Positions 35,624-44,354 are shown, counted from the stretch's first letter. The stretch is DNA of 64,000 bases from Pedobacter chitinilyticus (GCF_003313385.1 NZ_QMHN01000001.1:335673-399672); one strand, 5' to 3'. Translations and numbers: made by a program. Notes: generated by a model from the letters alone, not told the origin.

Positions 35624-36112
35624 TTAGTTAAGAATAAAGATGGAATACGTTAAATAAGTGGCAAAACTTACCCATAAAAAATAGGGTAGGAATAGCCAAG
35701 CAGCCAACTTGTCGAAACGATAAAAGATAAAGGCATTAATGATAATGAGCAAAAGTAGCAGGATAATCTCTACCAGTGCAAAACCAATTTGGTGTAGTTC
35801 AAAAAAGATGAAAGACCACATGAGGTTAAATATCAGCTGTACGACATAGATGATGACTGCCCAATGAAACCATTCGGCATTTTTGCGCCTTTGCCACACC
35901 CTAAAAGAGGCAATGCCCATTAAGACGTATAAAGTAGTCCATACGGGTGCAAATACCCAGTTTGGAGGGTTAAACGATGGCCTGTTAATGGTGAGGTACC
36001 ATGTTTTTACTGATTCCATGGTAAACTGGCTGCCAATAAAGCCAATTAAGAGTGGAATGGCAAGGCAAATTAAAAAAGTAATGATAGTTGCAGAGGAGCT
36101 TTTCTTTGTCAT
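35624..36112 (-). CDS. TspO/MBR tryptophan-rich sensory protein
   Basis: A 162-aa membrane protein with five hydrophobic helices. The family signature WYLTINRPSFNPPNWVFAPVWTTLYVLMGIASFRVW lies at about 38-74; the VVQLIFNLMWSFIFFELHQIG and FLPYFLWVSFATYLTY segments complete the porphyrin/cholesterol-binding bundle. TspO proteins bind tetrapyrroles and respond to oxidative or oxygen conditions. No photosynthesis genes are nearby. It is monocistronic, or downstream of the small DUF5522 gene. Confidence 0.92.
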   Translation of the reverse strand: MTKKSSSATIITFLICLAIPLLIGFIGSQFTMESVKTWYLTINRPSFNPPNWVFAPVWTTLYVLMGIASFRVWQRRKNAEWFHWAVIIYVVQLIFNLMWSFIFFELHQIGFALVEIILLLLLIIINAFIFYRFDKLAAWLFLPYFLWVSFATYLTYSIFILN

Positions 36113-36190
36113 TGTGGTTACTTACATTGAACTTAACAACAGTTTTAATAAAGTGTTTAGGGTAGAATGAAATTATTATTCAAAAAACAG

Positions 36191-36337
36191 TTAGCCTTTT
36201 TTCTCTTTCTTTTTCCCGAAATTCCAAGGGCAATGTTTGCATTTATTTTTACAGCAATAACCACGTTTAAGGTGATAGGCTTTCGTGAAAACCATCAGGC
36301 CATCTTCGTTAAAATAAAAGTCTTCCCCTTCCTTCAT
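36191..36337 (-). CDS. Small Cys-rich protein, DUF5522-like
   Basis: A 48-aa protein beginning MKEGEDFYFNEDGLMVFT and containing YHLKRGYCCKNKCKHCPWNFG, a compact cysteine cluster (four Cys in eight residues), then a basic tail (KKKEKKG). It matches my memory of the DUF5522 family, common in bacteria and mitochondria-related proteins and possibly metal-binding. It sits 43 bp downstream of the exonuclease gene on the same strand. Confidence 0.8.
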   Translation of the reverse strand: MKEGEDFYFNEDGLMVFTKAYHLKRGYCCKNKCKHCPWNFGKKKEKKG

Positions 36338-36380
36338 TTTATTCAAATGATAAAATTATTGCCTTGGCAAAATATAAAAA

Positions 36381-37331
36381 TTAATTAAGAATTTTTACGG
36401 TAAGCTGGTCTTTGAAGTGAGCTTGTAGTTGCTTGCCATCGCCATGTAATGTCCAAACTTCTTTAGGTTTAACTTGTGCAATGGTTTGTATAATGCCATT
36501 CCAGTCCACATGGTCAGAGATATATAGCGAATGGCCATTGCCTTGTTGCAAGTATTTCCATCCCGTAGCAAACACCCTCACCACATTAATGGCTCTGATA
36601 TAGCTATTAAACACCATAGGAGGGACGAGGTAAACATTGCCCTGCAATTGCTGCTTCATGATTTTCCTGTCGTAAACCTGGTAATTGCCAAGCGAAATAC
36701 CCAACTGCTCGTAAATTTGTACAAAGGGCATGATGCTGTGATGTACAAGGATTTTCTTATCTGGACAATGTTGGCTCATTAAAGAAATAAGTCGTTGGCT
36801 TTTCCCCAAGGCATAGGCCCCAAGCATGATGTTGCTTTCGATATGGTTCAGTTTCTTAATTTCTTCAACGGCTGCAGGGTGTGAAACTGTTGGATCAGCA
36901 AAAGTAGTTTCTGTAATCAACACCTCAGCCTGCACAAACTCGATGGGTTCGCAGGTCACATCGGCTTCTAGTTTATAATCACCCGTGTAGAGGTAACGAA
37001 TGTCCTTGTATTCCATTAATACCATTGCCGAACCTAAAATATGTCCAGCGGGATAGAAGCTGATTTTAACCCCGTTTAACTCAAACTGCTCATGATAAGC
37101 TTTGATTTTGAACTCCACAGCCGCAAACTTCTTATAACGATGTTGCATAAAATGTTGCGTAGCCTTGGTGCAGTACACAAAATGGTTACCACTTACCGCG
37201 TGGTCGCCGTGTGCATGAGAAATTACAGCATGTTCTACCGCTTCCTGTGGATCAAGGTAAAAGTTGCCGTAAGAACAATATAAACCTGTTTTGGTGAGTG
37301 TAATAAAATCTTGAAGTATGGGGTTGGTCAT
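36381..37331 (-). CDS. MBL-fold DNA exonuclease (ligase-associated type)
   Basis: A 316-aa metallo-beta-lactamase-fold nuclease of the CPSF/Artemis-like group. Metal ligands are HAHGDH (39-44), the histidine in YPAGHILGSAMV, and the aspartate in YTGDYKLE; the C-terminal HGDG motif near 295-298 fits the beta-CASP-like half. In many genomes this family is linked to an ATP-dependent DNA ligase and a helicase; no ligase lies adjacent here, so its partners may be elsewhere or missing. The likely role is DNA end processing in repair. Confidence 0.85.
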   Translation of the reverse strand: MTNPILQDFITLTKTGLYCSYGNFYLDPQEAVEHAVISHAHGDHAVSGNHFVYCTKATQHFMQHRYKKFAAVEFKIKAYHEQFELNGVKISFYPAGHILGSAMVLMEYKDIRYLYTGDYKLEADVTCEPIEFVQAEVLITETTFADPTVSHPAAVEEIKKLNHIESNIMLGAYALGKSQRLISLMSQHCPDKKILVHHSIMPFVQIYEQLGISLGNYQVYDRKIMKQQLQGNVYLVPPMVFNSYIRAINVVRVFATGWKYLQQGNGHSLYISDHVDWNGIIQTIAQVKPKEVWTLHGDGKQLQAHFKDQLTVKILN

Positions 37332-37370
37332 TGTTGTTTTGTTGAAATTAGTGCTAATCTTGCATAAAAG

Positions 37371-37450
37371 CTGATGCTGATCCCGAATGTTCGGGACAGC
37401 ATGACGAACCGTAGATTTAGCGTCACCCTGAATTTATTTCAGGGTCTGTG
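37371..37450. repeat. Twin-hairpin dispersed repeat, copy 1
   Basis: A first hairpin (GCTGATCCCGAA/TTCGGGACAGC) and a second (ACCCTGAA/TTTCAGGGT) are joined by GATTTAGCGTC. A related copy lies at 44800-44892. It fills the gap between the exonuclease and coaE. Confidence 0.75.
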
Positions 37451-37466
37451 AGGTATTATTGTCTTA

Positions 37467-38063
37467 TCATTCAGTCTGTTTCAAAAACTGTTGGTGTAAA
37501 TCTAAAACTTGTAAAATAATAGAGGTGTTTGGATGGTTTTGAATCACAAAATCAGCCATTTTTAATTTTTGTTTATCGCTAAATTGTTTGTCCATACGGG
37601 CCAATACCTGCGCTTCATTTACTTGGTCTCGGCGGGTTACCCAAGCCATTTTTAAATGATGGGGCGCCGTAACCAGGATGTTTTTATCGCACATTTTGTA
37701 GGAACCACTTTCAAATAAAAGCGCCGCTTCTTTCACAGAATAAGGCGTGTTTTTAGGAAGATTGGCGTCCCATTGGTCAAATGCCCTAAACACGGCTGGA
37801 TGTACCAAGGCATTTAATTTGGCCAGCTCATTTTCATCAGCAAAAACAATATTAGCAATGTGTTTATTGTTGAGACTTCCATCTTCGAAATAGCTCTGTT
37901 CGCCAAAGGTTTCTTTAATGCCATTGATTAAGATAGCATCAATAGTCATGATTTGTTTGGCAACGGTATCTGCATAAAAAACTGGAATTCCCAAAGTTTC
38001 AAATACTTTGCACACCGTGGTTTTGCCACTTCCAATTCCGCCAGTTATTCCAATCTTCAACAT
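37467..38063 (-). CDS. coaE: Dephospho-CoA kinase
   Basis: A 198-aa P-loop kinase that phosphorylates dephospho-CoA in the last step of coenzyme A synthesis. The Walker A is GITGGIGSGKT (5-15) and the lid and substrate segments ADTVAKQIM and HPAVFRAFD are conserved (the usual D is present at 33 in FYADTVAK). Its ATG overlaps the ybbR stop (TAATG) so translation is coupled to the upstream gene. Confidence 0.95.
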   Translation of the reverse strand: MLKIGITGGIGSGKTTVCKVFETLGIPVFYADTVAKQIMTIDAILINGIKETFGEQSYFEDGSLNNKHIANIVFADENELAKLNALVHPAVFRAFDQWDANLPKNTPYSVKEAALLFESGSYKMCDKNILVTAPHHLKMAWVTRRDQVNEAQVLARMDKQFSDKQKLKMADFVIQNHPNTSIILQVLDLHQQFLKQTE

Positions 38064-39010
38064 TATTTTTCGATGATAAAATCAACATTGTTAGGTACAA
38101 TGCTCACCAGTTTTGAAAACTCAGGCATCTTGGTGATTTTGATGGACAGCTTATGATGGCCTAGCACTTTCCATTCGTTTAAGTCAACAGCAGCTTTTAG
38201 CAAATCTTCATCTGCTTTGTTATAGTTGGATAAAGCCACCAACAAAGTGATTTTTACTTTTTTAGGGTACAGCTTTACATCGTAATATTCCCTATTGTTG
38301 AGCATGCTTAAGGGCACTTCGATGGTTTTTTCCGTAAACTCGTCTACAGGGATTTTTACACCCACGCTGCTAGGGTAAATACTTACATTGCTAATGGCAT
38401 TCTTTAAAATGTTTACACGAGCATCTACACTACTTTTAATGTCGCTAAGCTTCAAGCTATCGGTATGCCACACATGTATTTTTTCCAGCTCCTCATGTGG
38501 CCCCGAAATGTTCACGTAGGAGGGAGTAAGCTTAATTTCTTTGGAAATTCCGTATTGCGGTGCAAAAGTGAGTTTAGAAATCAATTTCAATGGCACTCGC
38601 TTATTGGTACGTCTCGAAAAGTCAAAATATAAGGTGTCGGGCTTTATGGAGATTACCCGCTGCGAAGTTTCTAGCTGTCTGTTTACCTGTTCCAACTGCT
38701 CTGAAAAAACCACGTAGCTTCTGCTGTTCAGCTTTTGTAAGCTTACGGTAATTGAAGGAGGTTTTATCCTCAGTCTGGCAAAAAGTAATTGCCAGCCCGT
38801 GCCTTCCACTTTTAAATCTACTGTGTCGGGTTGGAGTGCCTTAAAAGCTTTTCCTTGAGGTTCATCTTTATAAAGCAACTCTGTTTGTACAGTGTAGGGG
38901 TATTTTTTGTTGAGCGCTAGAAATAGCCATGCCCCAACTGCGCATAAGGCACAAATTAAAACCGCTCCAAAGCGCTTTTGTTCAATCCGGGTGAGTTTAA
39001 TAAAGGGCAT
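38063..39010 (-). CDS. YbbR/CdaR-like envelope protein
   Basis: A 315-aa protein with one N-terminal membrane helix (GAVLICALCAVGAWLFLALN) and an extracytoplasmic region made of YbbR-like beta domains (repeating strands such as DTVDLKVEGTGWQLL, YVNISGPHEELEKI). In Firmicutes the YbbR protein CdaR regulates the c-di-AMP cyclase; in Bacteroidota the link is less clear. Gene order yajC-ybbR-coaE is common in the phylum. Its stop overlaps the coaE start. Confidence 0.82.
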   Translation of the reverse strand: MPFIKLTRIEQKRFGAVLICALCAVGAWLFLALNKKYPYTVQTELLYKDEPQGKAFKALQPDTVDLKVEGTGWQLLFARLRIKPPSITVSLQKLNSRSYVVFSEQLEQVNRQLETSQRVISIKPDTLYFDFSRRTNKRVPLKLISKLTFAPQYGISKEIKLTPSYVNISGPHEELEKIHVWHTDSLKLSDIKSSVDARVNILKNAISNVSIYPSSVGVKIPVDEFTEKTIEVPLSMLNNREYYDVKLYPKKVKITLLVALSNYNKADEDLLKAAVDLNEWKVLGHHKLSIKITKMPEFSKLVSIVPNNVDFIIEK

Positions 39011-39068
39011 GTGGTAAAATTACAATAAAAAAGCCACTCCGAATAAACGAAATGGCGCTATTTTATAG

Positions 39069-39135
39069 AAGTCACAGATGCACAAATTAATGACCTTATG
39101 AAAAGGAGCAGTTAAATTGGTGTATTTGTGACTTA
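39069..39135. repeat. CACAGAT dispersed hairpin, diverged copy 3
   Basis: GTCACAGATGCACAAATTAA and, reversed, GTCACAAATACACCAATTTA arms enclose an unrelated loop. It lies between yajC and ybbR. Confidence 0.6.
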
Positions 39136-39139
39136 AAAC

Positions 39140-39454
39140 TTATGCTTTTGGAGCTGAAGCTTTAGTGGCATCTAAAGAAATGGCAGATTTGTCGAAACGA
39201 ATCTTAGTACCACCTTCTACCTCGATTAAAAAAGTAGTATCGTTAGATCCAACAATTTTACCATGGATGCCCGCTGTAGTTACAATTTTATCACCAATTC
39301 CTAGTTCTGCAACTAATTTTTTGTGCTCTTTTGCTTTTTTAACTTGCGGTCTGATCATGAAGAAATAAAATACGACCATGATTAATACCATAGGGATAAC
39401 TGTCCCCATTAGGTTACTGCCTCCAGCAGCTTGTAAAATTACTGTTGATATCAT
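39140..39454 (-). CDS. yajC: Sec translocase accessory subunit YajC
   Basis: A 104-aa single-pass inner-membrane protein (helix about 18-36, MGTVIPMVLIMVVFYFFMI) with the characteristic RPQVKKAKEHKKLVAELGIGDKIVTTAGIHGKIV that follows. YajC associates with SecDF. C-terminal residues (DKSAISLDATKASAPKA) are less conserved. In the same run as ybbR and coaE. Confidence 0.95.
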   Translation of the reverse strand: MISTVILQAAGGSNLMGTVIPMVLIMVVFYFFMIRPQVKKAKEHKKLVAELGIGDKIVTTAGIHGKIVGSNDTTFLIEVEGGTKIRFDKSAISLDATKASAPKA

Positions 39455-39532
39455 TATATTGTTCTGTTGTTAATTTGTGTAATTTGATTAATTATTTGAA
39501 TGATTTCCATTGGAATTCGAGATGCTTATTTA

Positions 39533-39590
39533 ACTAGCCCTTAGTGCTAATCACTAGCCCCTAGCCACTAATTCCTAGTTCCTAACTACT
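39533..39590. repeat. Degenerate CTAGCCC / CTAATCA array
   Basis: Short repeats resembling CTAGCCCTTAG, CTAATCA, CTAGCCCCTAG, CTAATTCCTAG fill the gap before the DUF1573 gene end. It is like the TAATCCC array at 1589 but more diverged. Confidence 0.55.
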
Positions 39591-40035
39591 TCTTCTCTTT
39601 TACGTCGCCCACTAAATGAAGTTCTTCAAATTTTGGGTTAGCGTTTGAAGTAATGGTCACCACTTTATCTTGTAAGCCTAATTTACCAGTGCTATCAAAG
39701 GTTACCTTAATTTCTCCATCAGCTCCAGGTTTAACGGGTTCCTTCGGATATTCAGGAACTGTACAACCACAGGTTGCTGTCGCATTGGTGATAATTAGTG
39801 GCGTTTTTCCTACATTTTTGAACTTGAATGTATAAGTCACTTTTTCACCTTGGGTAATTGTTCCAAACTCGTAGATCGCTTTTTCTACCTGTACTTTTGG
39901 CGCATCGGCTTCGGCAATTACAGGAGTTTCCGTCAAAGTCGTACTATCGGTACTTGTGGTATTGCTTTCAGCACTTTTACTTTGGCATGCACTAAAGGCA
40001 GCTGCACATAACGCAATTAAGAAAAGTTTTTTCAT
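39586..40035 (-). CDS. DUF1573 lipoprotein
   Basis: A 149-aa lipoprotein; lipobox cysteine in LCAAAFSACQSK (about residue 17), then a Ser/Thr-rich linker. The DUF1573 domain follows, with the characteristic VGKTPLIITNATATCGCTVPEYPKEPVKPG and ending TITSNANPKFEELHLVGDVK, an Ig-like fold. Function unknown, common in Bacteroidota. The start is ATG 40033-40035; upstream codons are not conserved. Lies in the nusB-yajC run. Confidence 0.88.
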   Translation of the reverse strand: MKKLFLIALCAAAFSACQSKSAESNTTSTDSTTLTETPVIAEADAPKVQVEKAIYEFGTITQGEKVTYTFKFKNVGKTPLIITNATATCGCTVPEYPKEPVKPGADGEIKVTFDSTGKLGLQDKVVTITSNANPKFEELHLVGDVKEKK

Positions 40036-40131
40036 GTAAACTGTTGTTTTATTGTTGTAGGGTCGAAAGGTTATAAAGTTGGAATGTTGCATCATTTACT
40101 CATTCTCTCAATTAGTCATTCAACCTTATCA

Positions 40132-41085
40132 CTATTCCTCAATCAAACCCCTACCTACTTTTTTAATACTATTATTTCTCTTTAAATCGTTTAAAATTTT
40201 GTCTAAGATACCATTTATAAAAGTATTACTCTTCGGAGTACTGTAATCTTTTGATAACTCAAGATACTCGTTAATGGTTACTTTTACAGGAATAGAGGGG
40301 AAATTCATCATCTCACAAATGGCCATTTTCATCAAAATAGTGTCCATTAATGCAATACGCTCCGATTCCCAGTTTTTGGTTCTTTCGGCAATTAGCTCCT
40401 GATATTTATCATCATTTTTAAGCGTGTAGGTAAAAAGGTCTTTTACAAACGTGCTGTCTTCGCTCCAATCCGCGCTAATTGGTGTCAACTTGTTGTCTAA
40501 TGGATTTTCCGACTCAAAGTTTTTAATGGTTTTGGCAATCATGCCTTGCATTACTTCGCGGTCTACTGGCCAGTTAATGAATTTATCTTCAAAAGCTTGG
40601 ACCACGTTTACGTTTTTCAACAACATTTTACGGAAAATGAACTTGATGATCTCTTTTGAGCTTTCCAACGTTTCCTCAAAATCTTCAGCCAAATAAGCCT
40701 CGTATTCTTTGCTCTCTTTTAGTTTGTTGAAGATAGATTTTACCAATTCTGGGTCCGAAAACCAGTTGATTTGGTATTTGTTTACGGCAGCAACATACTC
40801 TGGATTGTGTTTCAACACATTCGCAAATTTGTTGTGTAGTAATTTTTGATTTGGATTTAAATCTTCGGCGGTAGGCAAATGTTTGTTTGCTCTCTCCAGG
40901 GCGTCGTGGGCAGTATATTCAGTGATGTCTACAACCAGTGCTAGCATAGATACATACATCTGATATACTTCGTCGATACTTTTCATTAATAGTTTTTGAC
41001 TAGTAATGATGTCTTTTTTTTCGGTGTTTTGCCATGCAAAAATATTTTGCAGCGCTTTAACTCTTAAGTGCCTTCTGTTTAACAT
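40132..41085 (-). CDS. nusB: Transcription antitermination factor NusB (long form)
   Basis: A 317-aa protein, longer than the 140-aa E. coli NusB, as usual in Bacteroidota. The start MLNRRHLRVKALQNIFAW is the RNA-binding helix region; the C-terminal half (FVKDLFTYTLKNDDKYQELIAERTKNWESERIALMDTILMKMAICEMM, FPSIPVKVTINEYLELSKDYSTPKSNTFINGILDKI) is the classical NusB domain. It works with NusE/S10 in rRNA antitermination. The first gene of the run nusB, DUF1573, yajC, ybbR, coaE. Confidence 0.95.
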   Translation of the reverse strand: MLNRRHLRVKALQNIFAWQNTEKKDIITSQKLLMKSIDEVYQMYVSMLALVVDITEYTAHDALERANKHLPTAEDLNPNQKLLHNKFANVLKHNPEYVAAVNKYQINWFSDPELVKSIFNKLKESKEYEAYLAEDFEETLESSKEIIKFIFRKMLLKNVNVVQAFEDKFINWPVDREVMQGMIAKTIKNFESENPLDNKLTPISADWSEDSTFVKDLFTYTLKNDDKYQELIAERTKNWESERIALMDTILMKMAICEMMNFPSIPVKVTINEYLELSKDYSTPKSNTFINGILDKILNDLKRNNSIKKVGRGLIEE

Positions 41086-41137
41086 GAATGTAAGAACGAT
41101 TGCGGTAAAATTACCTCTTGTGTGTTATGGTTATTAA

Positions 41138-42226
41138 TTAATATGATGATTTGATTTTTTTAATGTCTTCAATACGTTTTTCTGCTAAACGAGAAGCAGC
41201 CAAATTGGTCGGAATATTTTCTGATTTCGATAATTTAATCACTTCCTTAGTTGCTTCATAAATATTTTCAGTAAGTTGTATGGTACGTTTCCGACCAAAG
41301 CCCGTAAGCTCTGAGTAACAGCTAATGATCCCACCAGCGTTAATCAGGTAATCTGGAGCGTACAAAATACCTTTATCATGTAGTAATTGTCCATGCACTT
41401 GCTCGTCAGCTAACTGGTTGTTGGCCGAACCCGCAATAATGGCAAATTTCATGGTTTTAATGGTTCTCTCGTTTACCGTTGCACCTAATGCGCAAGGAGC
41501 ATAAATATCAGCACCTATGGTGAAAATTTTATCTGCCTCAATTGCTTTCGCCTTGTATTTACGGGCAATTACACGCATGCGCTCTTCGTTAATGTCGGTT
41601 ACGTAAACCTCCACATTATCGTTTCTAAGCAATTCTACCAAATGCTCGCCTACGTTACCTGTACCTTGTACCACTACAGAGCGACCAGCCAATTCATCAG
41701 TGCCAAAAACTTCCTTAACGCAAGCTTTTATACCCAAATAAACACCTTTTGCCGTAAATGGAGCTGGATTACCTGCACCCCCTAACGATTCTGGAACGCC
41801 AGTCACATGTTGTGTTTCCATACGGATATACTCCATGTCACGTACCGTAGTGCCCACATCTTCCCCAGCAATAAACTCGCCGTTAAGGTTTTTAACAAAA
41901 CGTCCAAAACTGCGCATCAACGCTTCAGATTTCTGTCTGCGTGAGTCGCCAATAATAACAGCAGTACCACCGCCAACGTTTAATCCAGCAACGGCAGCTT
42001 TGTAGGTCATGCCTTTTGATAAACGCAATACATCTTCCAATGCTTCGGCTTCAGAACTATAATTCCACATCCTAACACCACCTAAAGCGGGGCCAAGCGT
42101 TGTATCATGAATAGCAATAATGGCTTTTAAACCTGTAGAAGGGTCATTACAGAAAACAACTTTTTTGTGGCCAGATTGGCTTAATTGCTCTAAAATAGAA
42201 GGGTTAGAAGAACTTATTTCTGGCAT
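41138..42226 (-). CDS. Leucine/Glu-dehydrogenase-family protein
   Basis: A 362-aa amino-acid dehydrogenase. Family segments are DDPSTGLKAIIAIHDTTLGPALGGVRMW (about 28-52), MTYKAAVAGLNVGGG (73-87) and the Rossmann motif VVQGTGNVGEHLVE. Leucine dehydrogenases carry two lysines 12 residues apart, the second as GGGKAVI. Here the first is Lys76 but the second position is Thr88 (GGGTAVI), so the catalytic lysine is absent. The protein may be inactive, altered in function or may use another base. The start is the ATG at 42224-42226; a TTG 9 bp up is possible. Promoter box TAGTTTTG lies 27 bp before the ATG. Confidence 0.85.
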   Translation of the reverse strand: MPEISSSNPSILEQLSQSGHKKVVFCNDPSTGLKAIIAIHDTTLGPALGGVRMWNYSSEAEALEDVLRLSKGMTYKAAVAGLNVGGGTAVIIGDSRRQKSEALMRSFGRFVKNLNGEFIAGEDVGTTVRDMEYIRMETQHVTGVPESLGGAGNPAPFTAKGVYLGIKACVKEVFGTDELAGRSVVVQGTGNVGEHLVELLRNDNVEVYVTDINEERMRVIARKYKAKAIEADKIFTIGADIYAPCALGATVNERTIKTMKFAIIAGSANNQLADEQVHGQLLHDKGILYAPDYLINAGGIISCYSELTGFGRKRTIQLTENIYEATKEVIKLSKSENIPTNLAASRLAEKRIEDIKKIKSSY

Positions 42227-42252
42227 ACAAAACAATGTTGAAACGTACTCCG

Positions 42253-42260
42253 CAAAACTA
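42253..42260 (-). promoter_or_regulatory. -7 box of the dehydrogenase gene
   Basis: TAGTTTTG on the minus strand, 27 bp before the ATG. Confidence 0.4.
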
Positions 42261-42456
42261 AGACAAAAAAACCATTAAATCTAAGCGTATTTTAAATATT
42301 TAGTGCTTAAGGGTAAGTGGCCAGGTAACAATGGTCAGTTCTTATTTGCGATTAAGCAAATAGCCAATTTTAACTGTTAGTAAATCATGAACCTCCGAAG
42401 CTTTGGGATTTCGATATGCTCAACGATAAAACAATTCAACAATCAATCAATTCTAT

Positions 42457-42464
42457 TAACTTTG
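42457..42464 (+). promoter_or_regulatory. -7 box of the ABC exporter, nearly leaderless
   Basis: TAACTTTG ends 7 nt before the ATG at 42472, so the transcript would begin within a few nt of the start codon. Confidence 0.5.
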
Positions 42465-42471
42465 TTTTGCA

Positions 42472-44253
42472 ATGAAACACTTAAGCTATCTCAATAAGTA
42501 CTTTCTGAAATATAAATGGCGGATTTTGCCAGGCGTTCTGTTTGTCATTATCTCCAACATCTTTGGCGTAGTGCCCGCTCAGGTGATTAGGAACGCCTAT
42601 GACCTGATTGTAGAAAATGCAGCTATTTACAGGCTGTATGAAGGCTTTGATAGACAAGCCATTGTTTACGATATTTTTAGTTATAGCCTGTTCTTTTTTG
42701 GTGCACTCATCTTATTCCTATATCTGCTAAGGGGTTTGTTCCTTTTCTTTATGCGTCAAACTATCATCCTCATGTCGCGACATATTGAGTATGATATGAA
42801 GAACGAAATTTATGCGCACTATCAGAAATTGAGCTTGGGTTTTTACAGACGCAACAACACGGGCGATCTGATGAATAGGGCTACGGAGGATGTGAATAGG
42901 GTTAGGATGTACGTTGGCCCAGCCATTATGTATGCCTTCAATACTACAGTACTTTTCCTTTTGGTTATTTATTTTATGTTTTCGGTAAATGCCACCTTGG
43001 CCATTTATGCTTTGTTGCCTTTGCCAGTATTGGTGCTTGCCATTTATTACGTAAATACCATCATTAACCAAAAAAGTGAAAAGATACAGGAGCAGTTATC
43101 TCGACTGTCGAGCTTTGTACAAGAGCGTTTTTCGGGCATCCGTGTCATGAAATCGTATGTAAGGGAAGCACATGCACAAACCATATTTGCCGAAGAAAGC
43201 AATGCCTATAAAACAAATTCGATGGGCTTGGTGAAAGTGCAGGCTTTCTTTTATCCAACCATGTTGTTGTTGGTAGGAATCAGTACCATTTTAACCATTT
43301 ATATTGGTGGCGAACAGGTGATTGATGGTGCCATTACGCCTGGCAACATTGCTGAGTTTATTGTTTATGTAAACCAATTGACTTTTCCAGTAACCATGTT
43401 GGGCTGGGTAACCACACTTATCCAGCGTGCAGCGGCTTCCCAAAAACGGATCAACGAGTTTTTACAATTGCAGCCAGATATCAATAGCGGAAGTCAGGAA
43501 ATTGATTTGAATGGGAATATCAGTTTTAAAAATGTAAGTTTTACTTATGCCGATACGGGGATAGAAGCCATCAAAGAAGTCAGTTTTGAAATCAAGCAAG
43601 GACAGTTTGTGGCCATTATTGGTAAAACGGGTTCGGGAAAATCTACCTTGGCCAATTTGCTGATGCGGATGTATGACCCTAGCTCAGGTGATATTTTGAT
43701 AGAAGGACAAGCGTTGGATAAAATTGACTTGCATAGTTATCGCTCGCAAATTGGTTTTGTACCACAAGAGGTATTTTTGTTTTCTGATTCGATTAAAAAT
43801 AATATCGCCTTTGGGCTTGATGCCGTAACCGATGAACAGGTTAACCAAGCAGCTAAAGACGCAGCGGTTTACCAAAATATCATAGGTTTTGAGCAGCAAT
43901 TTGAAACCATGCTAGGAGAGCGTGGCATTACTTTATCGGGCGGACAAAAGCAAAGGGTTTCCATTGCAAGAGCTTTGATCAAGTCGCCGCAGATGCTCAT
44001 TTTTGATGACTGTCTTTCGGCAGTAGATACCAAAACGGAAGAAGAAATTTTAAGTAATTTGGGTAAACTGATGAAAGGAAGGACCAGTGTGCTGATTGCG
44101 CATCGTATTTCGACCATCAAAAACGCAGATAAAATCTTGGTATTGGATAACGGAAGGATTATTGAAGAGGGTACTCATGAAGAGTTGTTGAACAGTGGTA
44201 AGGCTTATGCAGAGATGTATCAGAACCAACTTTTGGAAGAGGAAAATGTATAA
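42472..44253 (+). CDS. ABC exporter (half-transporter), YheI/MdlA type
   Basis: A 593-aa half-transporter with an N-terminal six-helix domain (1-320) and a C-terminal ATPase domain (about 345-590). The Walker A is GKTGSGKST, the signature LSGGQKQRVSIARAL, and Walker B IFDDCLSAVD, in which the usual catalytic glutamate is aspartate. That D appears also in YheI/MdlA-type subunits that make heterodimers with a consensus partner, so a second half-transporter elsewhere may be needed. Substrate unknown (lipid, peptide or drug). It stands alone, divergent from the dehydrogenase. Confidence 0.9.
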   Translation: MKHLSYLNKYFLKYKWRILPGVLFVIISNIFGVVPAQVIRNAYDLIVENAAIYRLYEGFDRQAIVYDIFSYSLFFFGALILFLYLLRGLFLFFMRQTIILMSRHIEYDMKNEIYAHYQKLSLGFYRRNNTGDLMNRATEDVNRVRMYVGPAIMYAFNTTVLFLLVIYFMFSVNATLAIYALLPLPVLVLAIYYVNTIINQKSEKIQEQLSRLSSFVQERFSGIRVMKSYVREAHAQTIFAEESNAYKTNSMGLVKVQAFFYPTMLLLVGISTILTIYIGGEQVIDGAITPGNIAEFIVYVNQLTFPVTMLGWVTTLIQRAAASQKRINEFLQLQPDINSGSQEIDLNGNISFKNVSFTYADTGIEAIKEVSFEIKQGQFVAIIGKTGSGKSTLANLLMRMYDPSSGDILIEGQALDKIDLHSYRSQIGFVPQEVFLFSDSIKNNIAFGLDAVTDEQVNQAAKDAAVYQNIIGFEQQFETMLGERGITLSGGQKQRVSIARALIKSPQMLIFDDCLSAVDTKTEEEILSNLGKLMKGRTSVLIAHRISTIKNADKILVLDNGRIIEEGTHEELLNSGKAYAEMYQNQLLEEENV

Positions 44254-44354
44254 AATATTAAAAAAACGTTAATTACTGTCATTTCTATTTTGAAAGTTGA
44301 TAATTATTACATTATATTTACCCCAACCAAAACCACACTACACACAATAAAAAA

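Noticed and set aside
36167..36388. 73-aa plus-strand frame with leucine/phenylalanine-rich sequence
   Set aside because: It is antisense to the DUF5522-like gene (36191-36337), which has a recognisable Cys cluster.
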